64,000 nt of DNA from QHXQ01 sp963788965 (lineage in GTDB: Bacteria > Acidobacteriota > Blastocatellia > Pyrinomonadales > Pyrinomonadaceae), in contig CAWBIK010000005.1 in assembly GCA_963788965.1 (NCBI GenBank), forward strand, positions 744,001 to 808,000, in the 5' to 3' direction. The position numbers were made by a program, and so were the translations under genes. This document shows positions 26,293 to 34,647 of the stretch, piece after piece. Numbering within the stretch: position 1 is the stretch's first letter; every line of letters begins with the position of its first letter. The notes beneath the pieces are model-generated. The model ran no database searches. It was given only the letters and a program-made list of their open reading frames with translations, and was not told the origin of the DNA.

Positions 26293-27603
26293 TCACTTCT
26301 TCTGGTCCGCGAAAATCTGGACGAGGTTGACGAGCGTTTCGGTCGTCTTCTCCAAGCCGCGCCGCGAGTTGAACTCAAGCTTGCCGTGGAAGTTCTGCCC
26401 GCCAGTGAAGATGTCGGGCGTGGGCAAGCCTTCAACGGTGAGGCGCGAGCCGTCCGTGCCGCCGCGTATGGCTTTGATGGAAGTTTTCAGCCCCGCGCGG
26501 CGCGCGGCTTCGAGCGCGTTCTCGGTCAACTGCGGATAGCTTTTCAACGCCTCTTTCATGTTCAAATAGTTCTGTTCCACGTCCATCTGCACGCGCACCT
26601 GCGGAAACTTCTCCTGCGTCGCTTTGACCATCGCGCGCAAGGTCGCTTCCTTCTGGTCCAGCCCGCTCACTTCAAAATCGCGCAACAGAATCTTAACGCT
26701 CGACTCTTCAACGTCCACCTTGCCCGTGTACGGATGCACGAAGCCAACCCGGTCTGCGGTCGTTTCGGGCAGCATGTCCGACGGAAAGCGGCCGAGAAAA
26801 TCCGCGAGCGCATAAGTCGAGTTGACCATGATGCCTTTGGCGCTGCCGGGATGCGTGCTCTTGCCGTGGAAGGTGACGGTTGCCGTGCGCGCGCTCCAAG
26901 TCTCGTTGCTGATCTCGCCCAAGCTTTCGCCGTCCACCGTGTAAGCGAACTGCGCGCCGAAGCCTTTTATGTCGAACTTCTCGATGCCGCCGCCGACCTC
27001 TTCGTCGGGCGTGAACGCGATGGCAATCGTGCCATGTTTGATCTGCGGGTTCTGCTTGAGCGTATCCACCATCGTCAGGATCGCGGCGATGCCCGACTTG
27101 TCATCCGAACCCAACAACGTCGTCCCGTCGGCCGTGATGATGTCGTCGCCGATCATCTCTTTCAAGACGGGATTATCTTTGACCGTGATGATCTGCGTCG
27201 GGTCTTTCGGCAACACGATGTCGCCGCCCTGATAGTTCTTGTGAATGATCGGATTGACGTTTGCGCCCGACACGGCGGGCGACGTGTCCATGTGCGAGAT
27301 GAACCCGATGACCGGCGCTTTCGTGTTGTCGGCCAAGTTGCCCGGCACACTCGCATAGACAATCGCATGCTCGCTCACGCGCACGTTCTGCGCGCCGAGG
27401 GCTTGCAACTCTTTAACGAGCAAGTTGGCCAGATCAAACTGCTTCTTCGTACTCGGCACAGTCGCCTGATCTTCCTGCGACTGCGTGTCGATCTTCGCGT
27501 AGCGCAAGAAACGATCAAGTGCTGTCTCCGTCGGCGGCTTCAGTTGCGCCTGTGCCGGAACGAACAGCAGTAGAAAGAGACAAAGGGCGAAAACTAGCTT
27601 CAT
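26293..27603 (-). CDS. pepT: Exported peptidase T-like tripeptidase (M20B)
   Basis: The 436-residue protein matches peptidase T along its length, with FISHMDTSPAVSGANVNPII, GTTLLGSDDKSGIAAI, FTPDEEVGGGIEKFD and RGGTDGSRLTVEGLPTPDIF. PepT cleaves the N-terminal residue of tripeptides and is a cytoplasmic enzyme in E. coli. Here a clear signal peptide (LVFALCLFLLLFVPAQAQ) precedes the domain, so it is probably periplasmic. With its two M20 neighbours it suggests use of peptides taken up through the outer membrane. Confidence 0.88.
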   Translation of the reverse strand: MKLVFALCLFLLLFVPAQAQLKPPTETALDRFLRYAKIDTQSQEDQATVPSTKKQFDLANLLVKELQALGAQNVRVSEHAIVYASVPGNLADNTKAPVIGFISHMDTSPAVSGANVNPIIHKNYQGGDIVLPKDPTQIITVKDNPVLKEMIGDDIITADGTTLLGSDDKSGIAAILTMVDTLKQNPQIKHGTIAIAFTPDEEVGGGIEKFDIKGFGAQFAYTVDGESLGEISNETWSARTATVTFHGKSTHPGSAKGIMVNSTYALADFLGRFPSDMLPETTADRVGFVHPYTGKVDVEESSVKILLRDFEVSGLDQKEATLRAMVKATQEKFPQVRVQMDVEQNYLNMKEALKSYPQLTENALEAARRAGLKTSIKAIRGGTDGSRLTVEGLPTPDIFTGGQNFHGKLEFNSRRGLEKTTETLVNLVQIFADQKK

Positions 27604-27727
27604 ATGTAAATCCTTAAATGAGAGATTAACGGCCCGCGCATGTTAACACTTGCGCCGTCGTTGACGTAGATGCGCGGCCCGTGCGTGCCGGTTGCGAAGC
27701 GAAACGAGCCGCGCAAACGACGCGGTT

Positions 27728-28270
27728 TCAATTCGCGGGCAGCGGCGACTCTGCGAGTGTGAAGCCGCGCTCCGGCTGTTCGGCGTCGTAGCTGAACTGC
27801 ACCTTGCGCTCTGTGTGGTAATTACTATAAGCGACGCTCAGCGTGCGGCCTTTGACCTGAAATTCCTCGTTCGAGGTGGGATACCAACAGGACATATAAC
27901 GCGCCGAACGCGCCTCGGCCACGCGCCACGCGGGCGTGAGCTTGAGCCACAGCAGGTTACACTCCGTGCCCAAACCGCAATGGCGTGCGTCCTGTTTGAG
28001 TTTCGACTGGCCGCAGGCGTCAACCAGCAGATACGTGAACTCAGGCCGGCGGCTGACGAAGATGATCTGCGCACTCTCCAACTTCGCCGCGTCAATCTTA
28101 TCGTCGGCCAGCTTGAGCAAGTGCGTGCGTCCCGCAGCCGTCAGCACCAACTGCCGCCCGCGAACACGCAGCTTGATGGCCGCGTTCTTGTTTGACCGTT
28201 GCGCCTGCACGCCGCTGCCAAGCAGCAACACGGCAAGCGTCAATGCAAGCCACGACGCACGTTTAATCAT
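27728..28270 (-). CDS. Exported hypothetical protein
   Basis: The 180-residue product begins with a signal peptide (SWLALTLAVLLLGSGVQAQ). The mature part is beta-rich, with three Cys in the middle (VDACGQSK, ARHCGLGTECNLLWL) and a fourth later (YMSCWYPTSNEEF), which could form disulfides in the periplasm. I know no family for it. It sits between two peptidase genes on the same strand, with a palindrome on its upstream side. Confidence 0.65.
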   Translation of the reverse strand: MIKRASWLALTLAVLLLGSGVQAQRSNKNAAIKLRVRGRQLVLTAAGRTHLLKLADDKIDAAKLESAQIIFVSRRPEFTYLLVDACGQSKLKQDARHCGLGTECNLLWLKLTPAWRVAEARSARYMSCWYPTSNEEFQVKGRTLSVAYSNYHTERKVQFSYDAEQPERGFTLAESPLPAN

Positions 28271-28293
28271 GATGCAGTGACAGGCTTATATCT

Positions 28294-28352
28294 TTTGCGT
28301 CTTTGCGTGAGGTTATTCTTTCGTCAGTAACATTCTCACGCAAAGACGCAAA
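28294..28352. repeat. Octamer-word palindrome (TTTGCGTC type)
   Basis: TTTGCGTC and TTTGCGTG run in tandem. The 17-base arm at 28294-28310 pairs perfectly with 28336-28352 around a 25-base loop. It lies between an M20 gene and the exported hypothetical gene. Confidence 0.78.
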
Positions 28353-28406
28353 GGCGCGAAGCAGGCAGAGTAAGTCCACCGTTAAGGTCGGTTTTGCAAC
28401 CAACTG

Positions 28407-29579
28407 TTAAGCTGGTTGGGCCTGAGCTTGTTGGGCTAGTTCGCCGTTGACCTTGAGGACTTCGAGCGTCATCTCGGCGGAGGCGTACATGTCTTTCACG
28501 TCGAGCCACTCTTTGACGGTGTGAATGGCGCGCATGCCTGTGCCGAAGTTGGCGCACTCGATGCCGCGCTTGTTGAAGATGTTGGCATCGCAGCCGCCGC
28601 CTGAGGACATGACCTCGACCTTTTGCCCAAGCCGCGCCGCCGCTTGATAGACAAGTTGCACGACACGCGACGATTCGGGCACGTCCATCGAATAATACTC
28701 GCGCGTCACGTGCGCTTCGACGCGCCCCTTCGTCGTGATGCCCGCGACCGTGACTTCATACTTGGCGGCCGCGTCTTCCAGACACTTGGTCATGTGCGCG
28801 GTTTGCGCTTCGAGTTTCTCGTCGCTGCGCGAACGCGCTTCGCCGCGCAGAGTCACAAGATTGGTGATGATGTTCGTCGCTTTGCCGCCTTCGATGACGC
28901 CGATGTTGGCGGTCGTCTCGTCGTCGATGCGACCGAGTTTCATCGCGGCGAGGGCTTCGGCCGCAATCTTGATCGCGGAGATGCCCTCTTCGGGCGCGAC
29001 GCCCGCGTGCGCTTCGAGGCCGTAGATGGTGAACTCCATGTGGTTCGCCGACGGGCCTTGCGTGAAGAGGAAGCCGGGATCGTCTGAGTCGAAGACCAGA
29101 CCGTATTTCGCCGTCAGCTTCGAGACATCAACGTGCTTTGCGCCGAGCAAGCCTACCTCTTCGCAGATCGAGAAGATGGCTTCGATGGGCGCGTGCGGGA
29201 TGTTCTGCTCTTGCAGGCAGCGAATCGTCTCGATGATGACGGCGCAGCCCGACTTGTCGTCGCCACCCAAGACGGTCGTGCCGTCGCTGCGGATGATGTC
29301 GCCTTCGACAATCGGCTTGACGCCTTCGCCGGGCACGACCGTGTCCATGTGCGCCGACATCATGATCGTCTCCGCGCCGGGGATCGTGCCGGGGAAGCGC
29401 GCGATGACATTGCCGCTATTGCCGCCGACCTTCTCGCCCGCATCGTCGATCTCGACCACCGCGCCCAACTCCTCGCAATACTTTTTGATGCGCTCGGCCA
29501 CGTCGCGCTCCTTGCGCGAATGACTGTCGATCTGGACGAGTTCGAGCAAGAGATTCTTGATGCGCTCCTGATTGATCAT
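28407..29579 (-). CDS. Cytoplasmic M20/M25/M40-family aminopeptidase (tripeptidase T homologue)
   Basis: The 390-residue protein has no signal peptide. It shows MMSAHMDTVVPGEGVKPI, GTTVLGGDDKSGCAVII, FSICEEVGLLGAKHVD, DSDDPG and SSGGGCDANIFNKRG, the metal and substrate motifs of the YqjE/PepT-like branch. It should cleave small peptides in the cytoplasm. Together with the two exported relatives downstream it would complete peptide breakdown on both sides of the inner membrane. Confidence 0.88.
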   Translation of the reverse strand: MINQERIKNLLLELVQIDSHSRKERDVAERIKKYCEELGAVVEIDDAGEKVGGNSGNVIARFPGTIPGAETIMMSAHMDTVVPGEGVKPIVEGDIIRSDGTTVLGGDDKSGCAVIIETIRCLQEQNIPHAPIEAIFSICEEVGLLGAKHVDVSKLTAKYGLVFDSDDPGFLFTQGPSANHMEFTIYGLEAHAGVAPEEGISAIKIAAEALAAMKLGRIDDETTANIGVIEGGKATNIITNLVTLRGEARSRSDEKLEAQTAHMTKCLEDAAAKYEVTVAGITTKGRVEAHVTREYYSMDVPESSRVVQLVYQAAARLGQKVEVMSSGGGCDANIFNKRGIECANFGTGMRAIHTVKEWLDVKDMYASAEMTLEVLKVNGELAQQAQAQPA

Positions 29580-29615
29580 GCAACCTCCAAAAAGGTGAGT
29601 GGTTTGTTAATGCGG

Positions 29616-29855
29616 TTAAGCTTGCGTTTCAGCCAGCACGGCCTCTTCTACGGCACGCGGCACAGGGAGCAAGATGAAACGGCTGGCCGGAAAAAGATAA
29701 TCCTCGCCCGTCTCATCAATCACGCGCACGTAGTTATGCTGTGCCGCATCATCGTCCGGCAACACCGGATAGACTTTGCGCCGCTCAAGCGACATCTCGT
29801 AATCGGTGTTGTCTATGCAGATGGCAAGTACTGAGCCTGCGTCCCCATGCGTCAT
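29616..29855 (-). CDS. Small hypothetical protein, cassette partner A
   Basis: The 79-residue product is compact and beta-rich (LAICIDNTDYEMSLERRKVY, PVLPDDDAAQHNYVRVIDET, GEDYLFPASRFILLPVP). It resembles short conserved proteins annotated as hypothetical in several phyla, with SH3-like strand spacing. The gene lies 5 bp after the next small gene on the same strand, so they are probably translated together. No function is known to me. Confidence 0.6.
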   Translation of the reverse strand: MTHGDAGSVLAICIDNTDYEMSLERRKVYPVLPDDDAAQHNYVRVIDETGEDYLFPASRFILLPVPRAVEEAVLAETQA

Positions 29856-29860
29856 AACTT

Positions 29861-30103
29861 TTAACTCAGGTAGCGTTTAATTTTCATCTGGCGTTTGCCG
29901 ATGCCGTGTGCTTCGTACCAGTGTACCTCTGCCCGCCGCATCCTACCATCTTCGAGCCGTACCGTGGCAACACCCTTCAACTTGCGCCAACGCCCACGGC
30001 CGTAATGCTGTTGCAGAAAGCCCAGCACCCGGATTGAATGGCGCACTGCGATCACTTCGACCTCTTCGATCCGGCCGACGATCTGGAAGTTGTCCTGCAT
30101 CAT
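29861..30103 (-). CDS. Small basic hypothetical protein, cassette partner B
   Basis: The 80-residue product (or 79 from the second Met) is basic, with IEEVEVIAVRHSIRVLGFLQ, YGRGRWRKLKGVATVRLEDG and AEVHWYEAHGIGKRQMKIKR. The pattern of short strands with a Lys/Arg-rich end fits a small nucleic-acid binding or toxin-like fold, but I cannot place it. It is the first gene of a tight two-gene unit with the acidic partner behind it. Confidence 0.6.
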   Translation of the reverse strand: MMQDNFQIVGRIEEVEVIAVRHSIRVLGFLQQHYGRGRWRKLKGVATVRLEDGRMRRAEVHWYEAHGIGKRQMKIKRYLS

Positions 30104-30132
30104 CCGTCAGACCAGCAAAGGAACTAATCGCT

Positions 30133-30867
30133 TTATTGATTGATCTCATCGAGCGCGCGTTGCAGTTCGTCGCGTTTGGCGTTGAGCGTGGCTTCGTCGG
30201 CGTCTGCGGGGACATAGATCGGTGGCGCGATCAGGACGCGGGCGCGGGTGAAGGGCATTGGTATTTGAAAGCGATCCCAACTGGGCGCGGCGTAGTAGCG
30301 GGCGGCGTTGATGGCGAAGGGCAGGATGGGGCTGCCGGTCTTTTTGGCGAGCAGTACCGCGCCCATCTTGGCTTCGTGGCGGGGGCCGCGCGGGCCGTCA
30401 ATGGTGAAGGCGGCGGGGCGACCGGCGCGCATGAGTTTGACCATCTCGACGAGTGCGCCGACGCCGCCGCGCGAAGATGAACCGCGCGCTGCGCCGTAGC
30501 CGAAGCGTTGGATGAAGCGGGCGATGTACTCGCCGTCGAAACTCTGCGAGGTCATGACGACGATGCCGCGTCGTCGCCAGAAATAAGTGCTGAGCAGAAT
30601 GCGGTCGTGCCAGAACGTGTAGATCGGTTGTTGCCCGCCTGCGGTCGCGGCTTGCCAGTTCGCCCAGCCTTCGACGTGAAAGCGCGTGGTCGCGCCGAGC
30701 AGTTTGATGAGCAGGTAGAAGGCGAGGTCGGCGGCGCGGATGGTGAGCCGTTGTTTGAACGTGTAGCTTGAGAGAGGGGCGAAGCGATCCGCGCGCGCGC
30801 AAGTTTCGGCGGCCCGTGTGGCGCGCGCCGCTTGCTCGGCTGCGGGTTGTTCGATTGAAGCTTGCAC
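30133..30867 (-). CDS. DUF374 lysophospholipid acyltransferase-family protein
   Basis: The core reads TFWHDRILLSTYFWRRRGIV, SQSFDGEYIARFIQRFGYGA, RGSSSRGGVGALVEM and FTIDGPRGPRHEAKMGAVLL. This is the DUF374 form of the LPLAT fold, with the HD-type catalytic motif as HDR. Relatives acylate lipid A or Kdo-lipid precursors or related lipids at the inner membrane. The start is uncertain: I use a GTG at 30867 to limit overlap with the upstream gene, but the frame stays open to 30984, where it would overlap that gene by 100 bp. Confidence 0.75.
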   Translation of the reverse strand: MQASIEQPAAEQAARATRAAETCARADRFAPLSSYTFKQRLTIRAADLAFYLLIKLLGATTRFHVEGWANWQAATAGGQQPIYTFWHDRILLSTYFWRRRGIVVMTSQSFDGEYIARFIQRFGYGAARGSSSRGGVGALVEMVKLMRAGRPAAFTIDGPRGPRHEAKMGAVLLAKKTGSPILPFAINAARYYAAPSWDRFQIPMPFTRARVLIAPPIYVPADADEATLNAKRDELQRALDEINQ

Positions 30868-30884
30868 GACGGGCCGGGCTGCGG

Positions 30885-31298
30885 CTAGCGTTTGAGCGTC
30901 ACTCTCAGGGTGTAACGGGCCGACTCCGGGTGCGCCGTCACAAAAATATAGTAGTCGCCCGTGCGGGGCGCGCGCTTCGTCCATCGCCTACCGCCCGTCG
31001 CCATGACTTCGCCGGAGCCGCACACAGCATCTTGATCTTCGTCGCACACGCTGAAGTCCGCGCGGTTCTCGGCCGAGTGGATGGTCACGATCATTTCCTG
31101 ACCGGCGGCCACGCGTACCGTGTAGCGGTCCTGCGCCTCGCCTCCGATCAAGCCGCGTGCGATAACTGTGCTGCCGCGTTTGACGCGCAACCGCCGGTCT
31201 TTGTTGAATGAGCCTTGCGCCGCGCACGCACTCACAACAAGCAACACGACGGCGCTGACGCCGAGTACACGCAGTAGTTTCGTAGTTAGTTGCTGCAT
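30885..31298 (-). CDS. Putative lipoprotein with pre-peptidase C-terminal-like domain
   Basis: The ATG at 31298 has GGAGG at good spacing. The 137-residue product starts with a lipoprotein-like signal (LGVSAVVLLVVSACA, lipobox VSAC). The mature part is a single beta-sandwich similar to pre-peptidase C-terminal domains (DRYTVRVAAGQEMIVTIHSA, then TGDYYIFVTAHPESARYTLR). Such domains bind surfaces or assist secreted proteins; the partner is unknown. It runs into the DUF374 gene on the same strand. Confidence 0.65.
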   Translation of the reverse strand: MQQLTTKLLRVLGVSAVVLLVVSACAAQGSFNKDRRLRVKRGSTVIARGLIGGEAQDRYTVRVAAGQEMIVTIHSAENRADFSVCDEDQDAVCGSGEVMATGGRRWTKRAPRTGDYYIFVTAHPESARYTLRVTLKR

Positions 31299-31329
31299 CA
31301 CACGCCCTCCACGCAGTCGCAGACCGGAT

Positions 31330-31960
31330 TTAACCAACGCCCCCGGCCCAAGTGTATTCCGCCGCCCAAGCTAGAGCGTTCGTGGTGTAGTTGCCCAATC
31401 TGCTGACACTGAACAGCGAAAACCTCCGCTTCAGGGTGCGGAGCGTATCGGGCATCGCCGTCACCGTGCGTTGGTGTATGTCGTGCGCCAGAATTACTTG
31501 GCCGTCTCTGGTGTGCGTGGTGATGTGTTGGGTGATTTGTCTGGGGGTCATGGCCGGTTTCCAATCCTGCGGATCGACATCCCAGCCGATGAGTCTGTAG
31601 CCAAGTTCCTGCGTGATGAACTGCCGTTGGCGGGGCAGTATCGCCCCGTAAGGTGGCCGGACTGATCTTGGTCGCTTTGGCTGCACCGATGGTGTCGGCG
31701 ATGATCTTATTCGTGTCTTCGATCCCGGTGCGAATCTGAGCGTCCGTCATCCGCTTGAAGCTTTCGTGGGACCACGAATGATTGCAGACCTCGTGCCTCT
31801 GCGTAGCATCGGCAATCCGGCGCAGGACGGCCGCATTCCGCTGCACCATTGTGCCCAACACGAAGAATGTGACCTGAACGTCAAGCTCGGCCAGCAGATC
31901 GATCAGCCTCGGCGTGGTCGTATTGTTGGGGCCGTCGTCAAAGGTCATTGCGATTGCCAT
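31330..31960 (-). CDS. Polysaccharide deacetylase, NodB type (frameshifted)
   Basis: The first frame (ATG at 31960) carries the NodB motifs MAIAMTFDDGPNNTTTPRL and CNHSWSHESFKRM, giving the Asp-Asp and HxxxH metal ligands. After a shift near 31655-31670 the second frame continues with VRPPYGAILPRQRQFI, RLIGWDVDPQDWK and ILAHDIHQRTV. The enzyme removes acetyl groups from peptidoglycan or chitin-like glycans. The combined length of about 210 residues is one NodB domain without a signal peptide, which is odd for an enzyme of this class. The start may therefore be truncated, or the gene decayed. Confidence 0.82.
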
Positions 31961-32198
31961 GCCGACTCATCCACCTCCTGAGGCTTGTTCCCGCGCCATT
32001 GGTTGATAATCGCACGAGCTTTGTTGCCTTGTAAATAAGCCGTGGGCGCAAGGGCAGAGGCTTGCACCAACGGCCGGCGCTTGTTATATTCCGAAACCTC
32101 GCGGCCCGCCTCGGCGTAATGAGGTTTACGAACTCCGGGTGATTTGCCGGCATGCCCTCCCCGCTCTAATAGTTGTGACACGGGACTTGTAGCGTTTG

Positions 32199-33068
32199 AT
32201 GGAAAAACGTCGCATCCTGATCGTGGACGCCAACGAGGAACTGCGCACATTGCTGGCGCAGGTCTTGGCCGAGTTGGGCCACGACGTAGTGGCCACCGGC
32301 AACCGCGACGAGGCGCTGGCGCGCGACGACCTCGAAGACTTCGATCTCGTCATCAGCGATCTGACCGACGACGCAGACGGCGGCATCCAGATCATCAGCG
32401 AACTCAAACGCAAAAGTTTGCTCGTGCCCGTCGTCGTTTCATCCGACGAAGCGCAGCCGCACGGCATCGTCAAAGCCTTCAAACTCGGCGCGTCGAACTA
32501 TCTGCGGCGGCCTTACAACCACGACGAGTTGAGCGCCATCGTCGAGAAGACGCTCGCTTACAAGCTGCGCTTCGTCGAAGACGTGAAGGTGCTGCCGTTC
32601 GTCCACGAAAAGATCGAGTTCGAGTTGCCGAGCGATCTCTCTTTGATGAACGGCGTGCTGCACTACCTGCACGAGCGCGTGATTCAACTCGGCATCATCA
32701 ACCCCGAACGCTCGAATCTTTTCATCGCCTTAGACGAAGCCTTCGTCAACGCCGTCAAGCACGGCAACAAGTACGACCCGAACAAACTCGTCCGCATCAC
32801 GGCCGACCTCTCCGCCAAAGAGGCGCGCTTCACCATCGAAGACGAGGGCGAGGGCTTCGAGGTCAATGCCATTCCAGACCCTTGCGATCCGGCCAACCTG
32901 TTCAAGACATCGGGCCGCGGCGTGCTCCTGATTTACAACATCATGGACGAGGTCAAGTACAATGAGCGGGGCAATCGCCTGACGATGGTGAAACGCCCCG
33001 ACGAAACGCTCGACCACGAACTGATTGAATCGTTCACGCCCGATGACAAGCGCGCCCGCAACGGGTGA
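32199..33068 (+). CDS. Receiver domain fused to HATPase (RsbW-like) protein
   Basis: The 289-residue protein has a response-regulator receiver domain (about 4-120, phosphoacceptor Asp54 in DLVISDLTDD) directly joined to a GHKL ATPase of anti-sigma/RsbW type. The ATPase part has the N-box FIALDEAFVNAVKHGNKYD, the G1 box EDEGEGFE and a later GRGVLLIYNIMDEV. There is no HisKA dimerisation helix. Such fusions act in partner-switching control. The receiver's second acidic residue is Ala (IVDANEE) and its usual Lys-Pro is Arg-Pro, so it may not be phosphorylated normally. The next gene overlaps its end. Confidence 0.82.
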   Translation: MEKRRILIVDANEELRTLLAQVLAELGHDVVATGNRDEALARDDLEDFDLVISDLTDDADGGIQIISELKRKSLLVPVVVSSDEAQPHGIVKAFKLGASNYLRRPYNHDELSAIVEKTLAYKLRFVEDVKVLPFVHEKIEFELPSDLSLMNGVLHYLHERVIQLGIINPERSNLFIALDEAFVNAVKHGNKYDPNKLVRITADLSAKEARFTIEDEGEGFEVNAIPDPCDPANLFKTSGRGVLLIYNIMDEVKYNERGNRLTMVKRPDETLDHELIESFTPDDKRARNG

Positions 33069-34647
33069 GGCCGCTGCGCCCCACGCCGCGCCCGACCGTC
33101 TGACGTTGCGGGGCGCGTGGCGCTGGTGGCTGCCCGTCGCCTTACTCGCCCTCCTGCTCGTCCTCCTGCTCATCGACCCGTTTGCCGGCGACTGGGACGC
33201 GCTCGACTACACCGTCCTTGCGCTGCGCGGCGAGCCGTCCTCGATGCTGTTCGGCCGCACGCTCTTTATCTACACGAACCATTTCGCCTACAAACTCGCG
33301 CACGCGCTGTTCGGCTTACAACCCGAACATGCTTATCTGCTGTTCAAGTACATGGTCGTTTGCGAAACTCCGCTCGCGGTCGTCGGCATGTGGGCGTGCG
33401 CGCGCCAACTGACCGGCTCGGTGCGCGCGGCGACCGTCGCGGCGCTGCTGCTCGCGCTCTCGCCCTTCTTCATCATCTACGGCGGGCAGGCGATGACTGA
33501 GATACCCGCGCTCGTCTTACTGACCACGGGGCTGGCGCTGCACGTGCGCGGCATCGCAACACGACGCGCATGGTTAGTGTTGACGAGCGCGGCGCTGTTG
33601 GGTTTGAGCGTGAATGTGCGCGAGTCGGTCGCGCTCTACGGCCTGTGGCTTGTGCTTGCGCCGCTCGTTTATAGATGGAAACTCGACGCGCGTGCGTTCG
33701 TCTTAACGGGCGTGGCGTGCGCGTTGTTCGTCGTGTGCGCGTTGGGGCCGTTCGCGGCGTTGTACCTGTTCGACCTCGGCGGTTACCGGCAATCGTGGTA
33801 CGGGTGGGTCGCGTCAATGCGGATGGAAGAAGCCGTGCATCCGGTCACGCCGTTCAACTTCCTGATGCTCGCGTTCTTCTTCTTCGTCACCGCGCCCGTG
33901 GTCTTCGTGGCGCTGCCGTTCGCGGCGCGACAGGAATGGCGCACACGCGGCTTCTCGCCGCCGCTGGTGCTGGCGCTCGTCGGGCTGCTCGCCAACCTGA
34001 TGCTGATCACGCACTACAGCGCGATCATCAACGGGCGTTATCAACTAACCGGCTTACCGGGCGTGCTGCCACTCGTCGCGTGTTATCTGTTGCGTCGTCA
34101 ATCGGCGCGCACGACGCCGCACGACAAACAACGCGCCTTTCGTCGCGTCGTCATCACAGTTTGTCTGGTGACGCTCGCGGCCGGTGTGGCCTTTTTGCCG
34201 TTCGCGTGGCCGACGTTGCGCGCTCACGCGTTGACGAAAGAGTACCGCGAACGCCTCGCCCTGTTACCGGCGGACGCGGTTGTGATGGCGGGCGGGCAGA
34301 CTGTGGCCGTCACTTATTATCGCGGCCTCGGCCTCGGCCGGTGGGACGCGATTGGCACGGGCGGTGGTTGGCCGGGCGCACGTTTGACCGAAGTCATCGA
34401 CGAACACTTGCGCGCGGGCCGGCGCGTCTTCGTGGACACGGACGAGCGTTTGTGGTTCACCGATAGCTGGCGCGGACAGGAGACGGCGCAATTCATCGCG
34501 CTGCAAGATCGCTATCGCTTCCGGCGCGTCAGCGACACCGTGTATGAACTGCGCCCGCCGACGGATGAGACGGCGCGCGATGCGCCCGATCTGCGTCGCC
34601 TGCTCGCCAAGCCCGCGTCGCGTCTGCCGTTCCTCAAGCGCCGCTGA
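33043..34647 (+). CDS. Multi-pass glycosyltransferase-like (GT39-type) membrane protein
   Basis: The 534-residue product has about nine to eleven hydrophobic helices, starting with LPVALLALLLVLLLI and followed by a DWDALDY motif in the first external loop. That Asp-rich loop is typical of GT-C enzymes (ArnT/PMT type), which use polyprenyl-phosphate sugars. The C-terminal 150 residues form a soluble domain (AVVMAGGQTVAVTYYRGLGL). The acceptor is unknown. The ATG at 33043 lies inside the previous gene (26-bp overlap) and the stop overlaps the start of the ABC permease gene (TGATG), so the three are translationally coupled. Confidence 0.75.
   Translation: MTSAPATGEAAAPHAAPDRLTLRGAWRWWLPVALLALLLVLLLIDPFAGDWDALDYTVLALRGEPSSMLFGRTLFIYTNHFAYKLAHALFGLQPEHAYLLFKYMVVCETPLAVVGMWACARQLTGSVRAATVAALLLALSPFFIIYGGQAMTEIPALVLLTTGLALHVRGIATRRAWLVLTSAALLGLSVNVRESVALYGLWLVLAPLVYRWKLDARAFVLTGVACALFVVCALGPFAALYLFDLGGYRQSWYGWVASMRMEEAVHPVTPFNFLMLAFFFFVTAPVVFVALPFAARQEWRTRGFSPPLVLALVGLLANLMLITHYSAIINGRYQLTGLPGVLPLVACYLLRRQSARTTPHDKQRAFRRVVITVCLVTLAAGVAFLPFAWPTLRAHALTKEYRERLALLPADAVVMAGGQTVAVTYYRGLGLGRWDAIGTGGGWPGARLTEVIDEHLRAGRRVFVDTDERLWFTDSWRGQETAQFIALQDRYRFRRVSDTVYELRPPTDETARDAPDLRRLLAKPASRLPFLKRR

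Noticed and set aside
26386..27573. 395-codon open frame on the plus strand opposite pepT
   Set aside because: It is the antisense of a clearly coding, motif-complete peptidase and has an unnatural composition (very rich in Arg, His, Val).
28407..28500. Tail of the cytoplasmic M20 peptidase (AQQAQAQPA) as a degradation tag
   Set aside because: It is a short Ala/Gln tail without the conserved end of ssrA-type tags and lies in normal coding sequence.
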